DNA of 55,170 nt from Leptospirillum sp. Its GTDB lineage: Bacteria; Nitrospirota; Leptospirillia; Leptospirillales; Leptospirillaceae. The notes beneath the pieces are model-generated. The model was not told where the DNA came from, searched no databases, and was given only the letters and a program-made list of their open reading frames with translations. This document shows positions 8,355 to 17,144 of this stretch, piece by piece; the first letter of the stretch is position 1, and each line of letters opens with the position of its first letter. The stretch is taken from contig DAHWBS010000007.1 of assembly GCA_027323445.1 (NCBI GenBank), positions 1 through 55,170 of the forward strand, read 5' to 3'. The position numbers and the translations under genes were made by a program.

Positions 8355-10455
8355 TAGCCTTAATAATAGAATCAGCCCCCTTGACTCCAGAGATCTCAAC
8401 CGAACCCACACCCGGAGGCAGAAAAAAACCCCCTTTATGAATAAACTTTCCTTTTTTGAAGAGATCCCCCGTCATCGAGCGGAGCAACAGAAAAAGTGAC
8501 GCGACAGACCATGTTTGAGGGGAACAAGATGTTGGATAAAGGACAGGCCCAGAAAACTCTTCCCGGTCAAATCCACAAATCAGTTCAGGAAAACGATAGT
8601 CCCTGAACATCGACAATCCATCCAGATACGCCTTCGAAAGCTTTTTCAGCTCTTTAAAGAAACCCATGCGGGCCATCCCCGCCATGATCAGTCCATTATC
8701 ATGAGGCCATATTGATCCATTATGGTAAGAAACAGGGTTATAGCGAACCTCCTTGATCCCTATAGTCCGCACTCCCCAGCCACTGAACAGTTCCTGGTCC
8801 ACCAAAGTTTTTGACAATTTTCTGGCCAGATTCTGCGGCAGGATTCCCGTTAAGAGCAAGTGACCCGGATTTGAGGAATTGATTGCACAGGGCTTGTTCT
8901 TCCCATCGATTGCCATGGCAAAAATATTGCGTTCACTGATCCAGAATCTTTTAATGACACTCTTTTTAAGCTTTTCCGCCCGTTTTTTAAGGCTTTCACT
9001 TAAAGCAACCTGACCTAGTTGCTTTGCCAGCGGTGCCAGCATACTCCACGCCCAATAGAGATATCCCTGCACCTCGATCAAGGCGATCGGGTGGGTCGCA
9101 AGACTCCCATCCGAATGAAATACGGAGTCAGATGAATCCTTCCACCCTTGGTTGACAAGGCCACCATCAGGGCTTGGGGAATAAACGAGAAACTGTGAAG
9201 CAGGATCCAGACCGTATTGGTCAATCCAGAGCAAAGCCCTTTCAATGGAAGGCCAAAGAGAGGTCAGCACTGCATCGTCACCCGTTCGCATATAATACTC
9301 GCACGCCAGAACTATAAATAACGGAGTCGAATCAATCGATCCATAATAGCGGCCGAATGGAACCTCTCCGAGGTTGGAGAGCTCGCCGGACCGCTCCTCA
9401 TGCAGGATCTTCCCGGGCTGTGATGCTCTAAAGGGATCAAGCTGCGTTGCCTGTGTTTTTTCCAGATGCCTCAAAACGTTGAGGGCTATGTCCGGGCGGG
9501 CCCACAAAATGGAATAAGCCGTGATGATTGCATCTCTTCCGAAAAAAGTTGAAAACCATGGCAGACCTGCATAGGGAACCTGTCCGACCGAAGTGCCGGT
9601 AAAAAGCATGTCAAGATCCTGACAAGCCCTGTCATATGCCGCGGAGAGAACCGGATGATCCGTCTTCAAGACAGGCCAGTTTCTCAAGTCATCAAGGTTT
9701 TTCTTGCGCGTTTTTTTTAGAACAGAAAAAAAAGTCTCCCGAGATGCATCATGGGTACGTCTTGATGGCAAAGGTGCCGGCATGGATTCAGAAAATGCCA
9801 GAATCGGCTCGAGAAGACACTCCTCCCCCGGAAAGAGATCAATCGACCATTGCAGTTCTTTCCCGGTCTCCGAAACATCAGTAGGGCTCTTTCCTGAAAA
9901 AGAAACTATCGCTTCCCTCAAAAGACCATCTTTCCCTAAGCTGGAAATATTCAGAACCCCATCACGAAAAACTCTCTCCACTTTGCGAGGGAAAACAGTG
10001 GAACGGACAAAGCCTCTCACATCAAACATATCGACAAAATCCGAATCAATTGATAATTTCACATCAAAAGATCGTCGAATCCTGCCAAAGTTTCTGATCG
10101 AAAGACGCTCGCGAAGTCCTTCTGGCAAAAGAACTCTTTCCAGAAATAATGAAATGGCTCCCTCCGCCTCCTCTCCCGAAGAGGAAGCAAAAGGGATATA
10201 TTGACGGTAGAAGGAAATGCCATTTTCAAGTCTTCCCAGCGGCTCGAGATTCATGGGGTGACGTCCGGGAATGTCCCATCTCCAGAAAGAGACAAAGCGC
10301 ATTCCATGCCAAAACAACCCATAAAACGGTTTCACCCTGATATCAATGGATCCAAAAAGATCCCAAACTCCCAAAAGATCCTCTTTTTTTACAAGACGGT
10401 CTCCCGGACCGATCGCCCTTGAAGCGATATGAGTCCGATTGCGGCGAGCCTTCAA
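8350..10455 (-). CDS. Glycogen debranching enzyme-like glycosidase
   Basis: The 701-residue protein matches the two-part layout of bacterial amylo-alpha-1,6-glucosidase-like proteins. An N-terminal beta domain (about 25-225) is followed by a six-hairpin (alpha/alpha) barrel (about 250-670) with GLPWFSTFFGRDA, a block after GRYYGSIDSTPLFI, a DSSDSVFHSDG segment and YHNGSIWPHDNG near the end. These are the conserved catalytic-barrel motifs of the family. It would trim or hydrolyse alpha-1,6 branches in glycogen or related storage glucan in the cytoplasm. The start is TTG at 10455 with AGGGGGA 6 bases upstream. Monocistronic; no glycogen synthase or phosphorylase gene is adjacent. Confidence 0.85.
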   Translation of the reverse strand: MKARRNRTHIASRAIGPGDRLVKKEDLLGVWDLFGSIDIRVKPFYGLFWHGMRFVSFWRWDIPGRHPMNLEPLGRLENGISFYRQYIPFASSSGEEAEGAISLFLERVLLPEGLRERLSIRNFGRIRRSFDVKLSIDSDFVDMFDVRGFVRSTVFPRKVERVFRDGVLNISSLGKDGLLREAIVSFSGKSPTDVSETGKELQWSIDLFPGEECLLEPILAFSESMPAPLPSRRTHDASRETFFSVLKKTRKKNLDDLRNWPVLKTDHPVLSAAYDRACQDLDMLFTGTSVGQVPYAGLPWFSTFFGRDAIITAYSILWARPDIALNVLRHLEKTQATQLDPFRASQPGKILHEERSGELSNLGEVPFGRYYGSIDSTPLFIVLACEYYMRTGDDAVLTSLWPSIERALLWIDQYGLDPASQFLVYSPSPDGGLVNQGWKDSSDSVFHSDGSLATHPIALIEVQGYLYWAWSMLAPLAKQLGQVALSESLKKRAEKLKKSVIKRFWISERNIFAMAIDGKNKPCAINSSNPGHLLLTGILPQNLARKLSKTLVDQELFSGWGVRTIGIKEVRYNPVSYHNGSIWPHDNGLIMAGMARMGFFKELKKLSKAYLDGLSMFRDYRFPELICGFDREEFSGPVLYPTSCSPQTWSVASLFLLLRSMTGDLFKKGKFIHKGGFFLPPGVGSVEISGVKGADSIIKAN

Positions 10456-10548
10456 AAGATCCCCCTATGGTAAGTCAGTAAAAATCTATGCACTGTTAAC
10501 AAAGCAAAAGACTAAATAAACAGAGCTCGCTCCCTGCTGAAAAAAGAC

Positions 10549-10577
10549 TTTCCATTTTTTAAAAAACCCTTTAGAAT
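10549..10577 (+). promoter_or_regulatory. Candidate promoter for the yicC-remA-gmk-rpoZ-coaBC run
   Basis: TTTCCA (10549-10554) and TAGAAT (10572-10577) are 17 bases apart, and the spacer contains TTTTTTAAAAAA. It would leave a leader of about 190 bases before yicC. The 321-base gap 10456-10776 otherwise shows only short unsupported reading frames. Confidence 0.35.
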
Positions 10578-10776
10578 GAGCGGATCATGGTGGATTGCCA
10601 AAAGGGCCTTGTCATTTCCGGCAGGCAGCTTCGATAGACGCCCCTCATATGGAGCATATAGAAAGAGTACATTGGGAACAATCAATTATCTCTTCGGAAT
10701 CTCTTGGCCGACCATTCACTGACAGCTTCCATGAACAAACAGCCCTTCAATCAAATATCACTGATAAGGAATACAG

Positions 10777-11661
10777 ATGTCCGTCTCCAGAGGGTTACTC
10801 AGCATGACAGGCTTCGGAGAGGCCTCAACACCATACCCACTAGACAAATACAGGCTTTCCGCAAAATCACTCAACCACAAAAACCTTGAAGTGATCCTCA
10901 ATTTTCCGAAGGAATGGGAACATCTGGAGGTCCCGACCCGGCGAATGGCTGCTTCCTTTCTCACAAGAGGCAGGATTGAGGTTACCGTTTCCCGGCTGCC
11001 ACAACAAATGACATCCACCCCCATCTCTCAGGAAAAAGCGACAGCAATTTTTATCGAGCTTTCCCAGATTAAAGACGCCTTGGGACTCAGGGAGCCCGTT
11101 ACCTTGACTCATATCCTGACCGTAATGACCCGCGAGGGCAATATTCCCCCTCCTCCCGTCAACCCGGAATCAGCCATGGAAACGATAGGAGAGCTTCTCC
11201 AAAAACTGAAAGTCTCCCGAGAAGAGGAAGGACAAGCCCTTACCAAAGTTATTGAAGGCCTGCTCCTGGAAATTGATGAATATCTCGGACTTATTGGGCT
11301 TATCAGACCGAAGGCGATTGAGGAAACCAAAAATGCCTTTGCCGCAAAAATCTCCAATCTTCTTCATCAAACAAGCGTTCTTGACGCAGAAAAAAAGATT
11401 GAAGAAGAAGCTCTTCTCTACCTATCAAAAAAAGATAACGAAGAGGAATGGCAAAGGTTCAACATTCACATACAACGATTTCGTCAGGACATGGACTCGG
11501 GGGGAGCAATCGGAAGATCCCTGGATTTTTTGGCTCAGGAAATGCAAAGAGAAATATCGACTTTCATCACAAAAGAAGCTAATCCCCTTGTATTTCAGCC
11601 TGCCATGGCCATAAGAACGGCTCTCACCAAACTGAAAGAACAGATACAGAATGTCGAGTAG
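10777..11661 (+). CDS. yicC: YicC-family ribonuclease-like protein
   Basis: The 294-residue protein has the family's N-terminal SMTGFGEA motif, SLNHKNLEV shortly after, and a C-terminal block with REISTF, ANPLVFQ and KLKEQIQNVE, which are the conserved ends of YicC. Members are cytoplasmic metal-dependent endoribonucleases that in E. coli affect small-RNA stability. ATG with an AAGGA site upstream. It opens a conserved cluster with remA and gmk, an arrangement common in many bacteria; its stop overlaps the remA start by 11 bases, suggesting coupling. Confidence 0.92.
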   Translation: MSVSRGLLSMTGFGEASTPYPLDKYRLSAKSLNHKNLEVILNFPKEWEHLEVPTRRMAASFLTRGRIEVTVSRLPQQMTSTPISQEKATAIFIELSQIKDALGLREPVTLTHILTVMTREGNIPPPPVNPESAMETIGELLQKLKVSREEEGQALTKVIEGLLLEIDEYLGLIGLIRPKAIEETKNAFAAKISNLLHQTSVLDAEKKIEEEALLYLSKKDNEEEWQRFNIHIQRFRQDMDSGGAIGRSLDFLAQEMQREISTFITKEANPLVFQPAMAIRTALTKLKEQIQNVE

Positions 11662-11932
11662 AACACAAGCCTTCGTGAATATCGGGCTGGGGAACGTTGT
11701 GGCCATGGGGCACATTATCAGCATTGTGGGTATCAATTCCGCACCTGTCCGGAGAATGAGAGAAGCTGCCCAGGAGAAAAACCTCCTCATTGATGCTTCT
11801 GAAGGACGTCGCACCAGATCCGTGATCATCATGGATAGCGGCCATATCATTTTATCAGCACTGCAACCCGAAACATTGGGAAATCGAATGAACGGTCGGG
11901 AAGAAGAATCTGACGGTGGTGATTCTGAGTAA
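11651..11932 (+). CDS. remA: RemA/DUF370-family regulator
   Basis: The 93-residue product contains VNIGLGNVVAMGHIISIV, SAPVRRM, LIDASEGRRTRSVII and GHIILSALQPETL, which match the DUF370/RemA family throughout. In Bacillus RemA is a DNA-binding activator of biofilm-matrix genes; in Gram-negative bacteria the role is not established, though the gene is often kept beside gmk as here. The C-terminal tail is acidic and not conserved. The start lies 11 bases before the yicC stop. Confidence 0.92.
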   Translation: MSSRTQAFVNIGLGNVVAMGHIISIVGINSAPVRRMREAAQEKNLLIDASEGRRTRSVIIMDSGHIILSALQPETLGNRMNGREEESDGGDSE

Positions 11933-11974
11933 CAAAAAGTCCCCTTGAAGCAAAGATAACCCAAAGGAGATATT

Positions 11975-12673
11975 GTGCTGTCAGACGGTCTAAACCAGAC
12001 AATCTATGGAAAATCAGTCTTTAAACCGATTCTCTTTGTTGTGTCAGCACCCTCTGGGGCGGGCAAGACATCGCTTTGCAAAGAAATTGCCAAGAGAACT
12101 GACAGGATCCATTACTCTGTTTCTTATACGACTCGTTCCCCAAGACCAGGAGAAGTAGACGGAATTGATTATTACTTTGTCTCCAGACAACACTTTCTTG
12201 AAATGAAGGAAAAGAGTCTTTTCATAGAATCAGCTGAAGTTTATGGAAATCTCTACGGAACATCAAAGGAAACGATTCAGAACTCTTTCCACGCAGGAAA
12301 GGACGTTCTTGTCGATATCGACATCCAGGGAGCTGATCTTATTCGTAAAGACAACTTTGGGAGCGTGTCCATCTATATTCTGCCTCCATCAAGACAGGCT
12401 CTTGAAGAGAGGCTGACAAAAAGGGGACAGGATTCGAACGAAACACTCAGAAAGCGTCTGGACAAAGTCCGTCAGGAAGTTCATGCTTTCAACCTTTATG
12501 ACTATCTCATTTTCAATGTCGATTTTGGACAGGCAATAGATGATCTGCATGCGATTATCCTGAGCGAGCACCATCGCAGAAACAGGATGGAGACCTTTGT
12601 CACCACAGATTTTTTGCCCAAATTTGAGCAGGAGTCTCCACTTTTGAGCAAATCGACTGACAATCAGTTATAA
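11975..12673 (+). CDS. gmk: Guanylate kinase
   Basis: Converts GMP and ATP to GDP and ADP in the cytoplasm. The 232-residue protein has the P-loop SAPSGAGKTSL (K31), the GMP-binding SVSYTTRSPRPGEVDGIDYYFV, AEVYGNLYGTS, and the DIDIQGA segment with the conserved aspartate. It begins with GTG at 11975 preceded by AAAGGAGA; this gives a roughly 17-residue N-terminal extension and about 25 extra residues at the C-terminus compared with a minimal enzyme. It sits between remA and rpoZ, a common order. Confidence 0.95.
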   Translation: MLSDGLNQTIYGKSVFKPILFVVSAPSGAGKTSLCKEIAKRTDRIHYSVSYTTRSPRPGEVDGIDYYFVSRQHFLEMKEKSLFIESAEVYGNLYGTSKETIQNSFHAGKDVLVDIDIQGADLIRKDNFGSVSIYILPPSRQALEERLTKRGQDSNETLRKRLDKVRQEVHAFNLYDYLIFNVDFGQAIDDLHAIILSEHHRRNRMETFVTTDFLPKFEQESPLLSKSTDNQL

Positions 12674-12724
12674 TGAGTTCCGTGTTTTTCTAAAAAATCA
12701 GAATAAATGAAGGAGTCCTCGACA

Positions 12725-13129
12725 ATGAACGACCTGATCACTAAGCCAATAGACTTTACCCCAGGAATTATCGACAGCCGCTACCGACTTGTGATTGCCG
12801 CAGCCAAAAGGGCTCGACAGTTGATGGAAGGATCAAAAGCCCGCATTCCCCACCACTATCAAAAAGAAACAACCAATGCCATTGAGGAAATCCTGGCCTC
12901 TAAAGTTGAGATTATTTATGGACAGAAAGCTATTGAAATTGAGCAAAAACGAAGAGAAGCACTTCGTGAAAAAATGAGACATGATGAGCGGTTCTCTTTT
13001 TCAAGAGGTTATGCAACAGAGCCATCTGAAGTTCTTCATGCAGACCTGCAAACCTATACTGAATCTGCCTCTGAACAGTCGGAGGGTGAGGTAGAGGGAT
13101 CCGAGGACAGCGACAGTTCGGAAGACTAG
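12725..13129 (+). CDS. rpoZ: RNA polymerase omega subunit
   Basis: Small subunit that helps fold and hold the beta' subunit. The core shows DSRYRLVIAAAKRARQL, PHHYQKETTNAIEEIL and YGQKAIEIEQ, in the order expected for omega. The start chosen is the ATG at 12725, because AAGGAG sits 9 bases before it; an upstream ATG at 12707 carries that ribosome site inside its own codons. The 134-residue protein ends in a long acidic tail (rich in S, E and D) unlike the short E. coli subunit. The stop is 3 bases before coaBC. Confidence 0.92.
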   Translation: MNDLITKPIDFTPGIIDSRYRLVIAAAKRARQLMEGSKARIPHHYQKETTNAIEEILASKVEIIYGQKAIEIEQKRREALREKMRHDERFSFSRGYATEPSEVLHADLQTYTESASEQSEGEVEGSEDSDSSED

Positions 13130-13132
13130 ATC

Positions 13133-14374
13133 TTGGATGATAATCTCAAACAGAAAAAAAGGATCATTCTGCTGGGAGTAACTGGCAGCATAGCGGCTCA
13201 TCGTGCTCTCGATCTGATCAGGCTCCTGAAGACCGAAAACTATGATGTTAAGGTTGTTGCAACAGAAAACGCACTCCACTTTCTCCCGAAAGAAACCGCT
13301 GAAGTCTTTTCAGGAAACACTGTTGAGACATCTGCCTATGGACTCGGGCCCCAAGTATCTCATGTTGAATGGGCACAGGAAGCATCTGCCATATTGATTG
13401 CCCCGGCATCGGCCGACTTTATTGCCAAAATGGCTCTGGGGCTGGCCGATGATCTTCTGAGCACAATCTGCCTCGCCGCATCTTCCAGGATCCTTTTTGC
13501 ACCTGCCATGGAAGAACGAATGTATGACCATCCCGCCACAAAAACACACCTTTCCATTCTGAAAAGCTGGAATATTCGCGAGATCCCACCCGAAGCCGGA
13601 TCGCTTGCATCAGGAAGGTCAGGAGTTGGCCGCATGGCTGGGATTGATTCAATTTTTTCCGCTCTTCAGGAAGCAGTCCGTCAAGATACTCATGAAATCA
13701 AGGACCTTCTGGGAAAAACCGTCCTTATTTCTGCAGGCCCCACATATGAACCGATTGATCCGGTCCGATTCATCGGGAATCGCTCTTCCGGCAAGATGGG
13801 GTACGCTCTGGCAGAATCAGCTATTCGTCGCGGAGCGAACGTCACGCTCATTTCCGGACCTGTCGCACTGCCACCACCCCATGGGGCCAACATCGTCTAT
13901 GCGGAAACAGCCAGAGAGATGCAAGAAAAGCTCTTCCATCATTTTCCCTCTGCGGATATTTTGATCATGGCAGCAGCCATTTCTGACTATACGACGAAAA
14001 ACTCTTTTTCCCAAAAAAAGAAAAAAGATGGGAAAGATTGGCTTCTCCACCTGGAGGAAAATCCGGATATTCTTTTCTCCCTGGCAAAAGCACGCCGCCC
14101 CGGACAAACGATCATGGGATTTGCGGCCGAAACAGCACTTGTAAAAAAAGAACTTCAGGACAAACTTCTGAGAAAAGGAGTTGATCTGCTGGCAGCCAAT
14201 AACATCTCAGAAACTGGGTCGGGATTCGGATCAGACAATAATACGATCCTCTTGATTGACCAGGATGGTCTTTTAAGCGAAGAAAAAAGTGGAGCCAAAA
14301 AAGATCTTGCTGACTGGCTCATCAATAAAATCCTTCTTCACCGCACTCGGGCACTCCAGAACCGAAACGACTGA
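13133..14374 (+). CDS. coaBC: Bifunctional phosphopantothenoylcysteine decarboxylase / phosphopantothenate-cysteine ligase
   Basis: Makes 4'-phosphopantetheine for coenzyme A in two steps. The N-terminal FMN-dependent decarboxylase half (1-175) has GVTGSIAA and the catalytic histidine H77 (VSHVEWA). The C-terminal ligase half has ISAGPTYEPIDPVRFIGN and SSGKMG. Two decarboxylase landmarks differ from E. coli: the PxMN motif reads P124-A-M-E127, and the position of the flap cysteine reads serine (GSLASGRSG, S160). Such variation occurs in some lineages, but both together are worth noting. The TTG start at 13133 follows the rpoZ stop after 3 bases, with GGAAGA upstream. About 210 bases without a convincing gene separate it from the next frame. 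Confidence 0.92.
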   Translation: MDDNLKQKKRIILLGVTGSIAAHRALDLIRLLKTENYDVKVVATENALHFLPKETAEVFSGNTVETSAYGLGPQVSHVEWAQEASAILIAPASADFIAKMALGLADDLLSTICLAASSRILFAPAMEERMYDHPATKTHLSILKSWNIREIPPEAGSLASGRSGVGRMAGIDSIFSALQEAVRQDTHEIKDLLGKTVLISAGPTYEPIDPVRFIGNRSSGKMGYALAESAIRRGANVTLISGPVALPPPHGANIVYAETAREMQEKLFHHFPSADILIMAAAISDYTTKNSFSQKKKKDGKDWLLHLEENPDILFSLAKARRPGQTIMGFAAETALVKKELQDKLLRKGVDLLAANNISETGSGFGSDNNTILLIDQDGLLSEEKSGAKKDLADWLINKILLHRTRALQNRND

Positions 14375-14584
14375 TTCGGTCTTTTTAGTGTTTTCTTCTC
14401 GTGAAAAGGCAGATCTGGAGGAGTTCATGAAGAATACAGTCTTCCAGAACCGATCCATCCTTGCCAAAAAGATGATGGATTGGTAGGATGCCCCACATAG
14501 GGTTCATACATCTGGACAGGTTTTTTGTCCACCGGACAATCCCCGCCACAGCCGGCAAAGACCAGCAGATCAAATGAGAGGCAC

Positions 14585-16015
14585 ATGACACCTGAAGAAA
14601 TTTCCGCACTTGAGGAGCGCATTGAGGCTAATCCCAAAAGCAGGTCATTCCTTCAGCTGGCGGAGGCTTATATTGAACTGGGCAAAACGGATCAGGCACA
14701 GGCCCTTCTATCAAAAGGCGTAGAGTACTATCCTTACTATCTGGCCGCCCGCATCACTCTTGGACAGGTCCAGATGGAAAAGGGACTGCTCCCTGAGGCC
14801 ATATCAAACTTTGAGTTCGTATCGAGAACCATTCCGGACAATCTTATCGCCCAGAAAAGTCTGGCCCAGCTCTATTACGAAAACAACGAGATGGGAAAAG
14901 CAAAAGAAGCCATTACTGTTGCCAACTCCCTTTCTCCGGATGATTCAGAAATTCTGGATCTTTTGGGGAAAATCAATGAGCCATCAACAACTTCTGCCGG
15001 TGCAGAAAACATCGAGCCCCCATCCAGCGACTTCCAAGTAGTGAATCAGACCTCCGAGACAATGGACCTCTCTCACAATGAATTATCGGCCCCGGAACAA
15101 CCTCTTGCGTCCGGGAAACCAGAAACGCTTCAGGAAGATCTTCAGGCCGACGCCGAAGAATCCTTGATCTCAGAATCAGACAAAGACCAGACTCCCGATC
15201 ATAATGATATGGATATGCTTGAGCTTCTGCCAAAAACAGAAACCATGGGTGACCTCTTCATGGAGCAAAAGAGGTACCCACAAGCCGAACACATCTACGC
15301 CGAGGTCATGAAGGCAGCCCCGAACAACCTTCTTGTCGCCCAAAAGCTGGCTTTGGCTAAAGCCCACTTTCCACTCTCTGCACTCATTTCTGAAAACACT
15401 CCAGAGCACCTGATCGAAGAAGATATCCAGGGCGAGGAATCGCTCGTTGAGCTTGAGGACTTCAGTGAACCGGCTCCCATTGAGAGTGATGAGCAAAAAT
15501 CGGCAGATCGCCCCGTTGAAAAACAGGAAGTTCAACCCCAGATGTCCGTAAAATCTCCGGAGCCCTCCCCGGATTTCCAGGACAGACACGTTGACAAACC
15601 CAAGTCTCCCCCCCAGCATACGCAATACAGCAGGCCATTTACGGAAGATCCTGAAGATCTGGTCTATCGTATTCGACAAAGACTCCACAGAGATCTCCTC
15701 GATGTCATTTGGGCAAGTCCCGATGGCCTTGCCATAACAGGCAATGACAGGGATGGTTCACTTGAAACAGATCAGATTTTTGCAGGAGAAGGGGTCGAGT
15801 TTCTGAGGCAAATCACGGAACTTGGATCTGCTCTCGGGAAAGGTCATGTCCAGGACGGATTCATCTGGATGGATGAAGGCATTCTCTATTTTCATGATCA
15901 AGGCGACAATGGGGCACTCTTCATCTGGCTCCAACCCAATGCCAATGTCGGTCGATGCCGGTACATCATAGGGCAGGAGCTTGGACCCCAGAATGGGCTT
16001 CATCAAAACCAATGA
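14585..16015 (+). CDS. TPR protein with C-terminal Roadblock-like domain
   Basis: The start is taken as the ATG at 14585 (MTPEEIS), preceded by GAGAGG; a TTG 60 bases earlier is less likely. The 476-residue protein has three to four TPR units at about residues 5-140, a low-complexity acidic linker, another TPR unit (about 220-260), a second acidic linker, and a C-terminal domain (about 360-470). That last domain has a pattern (LLDVIWASPDGLAITG, then a helix and two strands) recalling the Roadblock/LC7 fold of MglB-like proteins. No signal peptide or membrane segment, so cytoplasmic. Its TGA overlaps the ATG of aroQ. The Roadblock assignment is inference from pattern. Confidence 0.7.
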   Translation: MTPEEISALEERIEANPKSRSFLQLAEAYIELGKTDQAQALLSKGVEYYPYYLAARITLGQVQMEKGLLPEAISNFEFVSRTIPDNLIAQKSLAQLYYENNEMGKAKEAITVANSLSPDDSEILDLLGKINEPSTTSAGAENIEPPSSDFQVVNQTSETMDLSHNELSAPEQPLASGKPETLQEDLQADAEESLISESDKDQTPDHNDMDMLELLPKTETMGDLFMEQKRYPQAEHIYAEVMKAAPNNLLVAQKLALAKAHFPLSALISENTPEHLIEEDIQGEESLVELEDFSEPAPIESDEQKSADRPVEKQEVQPQMSVKSPEPSPDFQDRHVDKPKSPPQHTQYSRPFTEDPEDLVYRIRQRLHRDLLDVIWASPDGLAITGNDRDGSLETDQIFAGEGVEFLRQITELGSALGKGHVQDGFIWMDEGILYFHDQGDNGALFIWLQPNANVGRCRYIIGQELGPQNGLHQNQ

Positions 16016-16461
16016 AATACTCCATCCTTGTTCTCAATGGTCCCAACCTCAACATGCTTGGAATGCGGGAGCCGTCCATATATGGCAAGGAAACCTTGCC
16101 CGAAATGGAAGAAAACCTGCGCACACTCTCCAGGGAGCATGGACTGGGGGTTACCTTTTTTCAGTCCAACCATGAAGGAGCTCTCATTGATCGAATTCAG
16201 CAGTCTAAAAATGATGTCAGCGGAATCATCGCCAACCTCGGTGGACTGACCCATACAAGCATAGCGATCCGCGATGCATTTCTCTCTTCTGGACTTCCGG
16301 TTCTGGAGGTTCACGTCTCCAATGTTGCCAAGCGAGAAAGCTTCCGACAAAAAAACTATTTGTCGGATATTGCCGTAGGCTCAATATCCGGATTCGGCAT
16401 TTTGGGATACCATCTTGCATTCCTGGCTTTTTTAAAGCTGCTGCCAACACCTCCTCCGTGA
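16012..16461 (+). CDS. aroQ: 3-dehydroquinate dehydratase, type II
   Basis: Third step of the shikimate pathway in the cytoplasm. The 149-residue protein starts MKYSILVLNGPNLNMLGMREPSIYG, the classic start of the type II enzyme with its catalytic arginine and tyrosine. NHEGALIDRIQ, THTSIAIRDA and the C-terminal HVSNVAKRESFR motif follow. The usual NPG/NPA before the THTS motif reads NLGG here. The ATG overlaps the stop of the TPR/Roadblock gene by 4 bases (ATGA). The stop codon lies in the loop of a strong hairpin. Confidence 0.95.
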   Translation: MKYSILVLNGPNLNMLGMREPSIYGKETLPEMEENLRTLSREHGLGVTFFQSNHEGALIDRIQQSKNDVSGIIANLGGLTHTSIAIRDAFLSSGLPVLEVHVSNVAKRESFRQKNYLSDIAVGSISGFGILGYHLAFLAFLKLLPTPPP

Positions 16462-16475
16462 GAGCTCGGAGGAGG
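16450..16475 (+). terminator. Hairpin over the aroQ stop codon
   Basis: CCTCCTCCG (16450-16458) and CGGAGGAGG (16467-16475) make a perfect 9-base-pair stem with an 8-base loop that contains the aroQ TGA. No T-run follows, so it may be a processing or attenuation element between aroQ and efp rather than a full terminator. Confidence 0.4.
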
Positions 16476-16517
16476 GCAATCAACCTTTATAAGATCTTTG
16501 ATCCAGGAGTCTAATCA

Positions 16518-17093
16518 ATGGGAGTCATCGTAACAAACGAATTTCGAAACGGCTCACGCCTTGAGCTGGATAATGAGCCGTACATCATCGTCGAGTTCCA
16601 GCATGTAAAACCCGGAAAAGGCGGTTCTTTTGTTCGGACAAAGCTCAAAAGCCTGAAGTCCGGAGCAGTCATTGAAAGAACATTTCGCACCGGTGAAAAG
16701 TTTGACGAGCCTGATATCGAAGAAAAAAACATGCAATTCCTTTACGCACAAGACAACGACTATATCTTTATGGATACAGAAAACTACGAACAAATCTCCC
16801 TTTCCAAAGCAGAACTTGGGGACCGGATTCTGTTTTTGAAAGAACAGATGGTCGCAACAATACTGTTTTATCGAGGAAAAGCCATTACAGTCGACCTGCC
16901 CCTGTTTGTTGAGCTTGCTATTGCCGAAACCGATCCCGGAAGAAAAGGAGATACCGCCTCGGGGGGCTCAAAGCCGGCAAAACTTGAAAGCGGTGCTGTC
17001 GTAAAGGTTCCCTTTCACCTTCAGGAGGGTGATATTGTCAAGGTTGACACCAGAACCGGAGATTATATTGAACGCGTTAAAACAGCTTCATAG
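16518..17093 (+). CDS. efp: Elongation factor P
   Basis: Relieves ribosome stalling at consecutive prolines. The 191-residue protein has the three-domain length of EF-P, the loop H-V-K-P-G-K34-G-G-S-F-V-R at the tip of domain I with the modifiable lysine K34, FRTGEKF, and the C-terminal DIVKVDTRTGDYIERV. A lysine at this position points to EpmA-type lysylation or another lysine modification rather than arginine rhamnosylation; the modifying enzyme genes are not in view. ATG with an AGGAG site upstream. Confidence 0.96.
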   Translation: MGVIVTNEFRNGSRLELDNEPYIIVEFQHVKPGKGGSFVRTKLKSLKSGAVIERTFRTGEKFDEPDIEEKNMQFLYAQDNDYIFMDTENYEQISLSKAELGDRILFLKEQMVATILFYRGKAITVDLPLFVELAIAETDPGRKGDTASGGSKPAKLESGAVVKVPFHLQEGDIVKVDTRTGDYIERVKTAS

Positions 17094-17144
17094 TATCTCT
17101 TATGAAAAAACGGATATCACTCCCGTGCATCAAAAGGGAAGCCA

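Noticed and set aside
10595-10889. Short plus-strand frames before and into yicC
   Set aside because: No ribosome sites; they overlap the yicC start, and their compositions look random.
14289-14486. 65-codon frame across the end of coaBC
   Set aside because: Mostly shadows coaBC and has no ribosome site; the following 100 bases before the TPR/Roadblock gene look non-coding.
15176-15688. 170-codon minus-strand frame within the TPR/Roadblock gene
   Set aside because: Antisense shadow of acidic linkers; the hydrophobic pattern is a by-product of the reverse reading.
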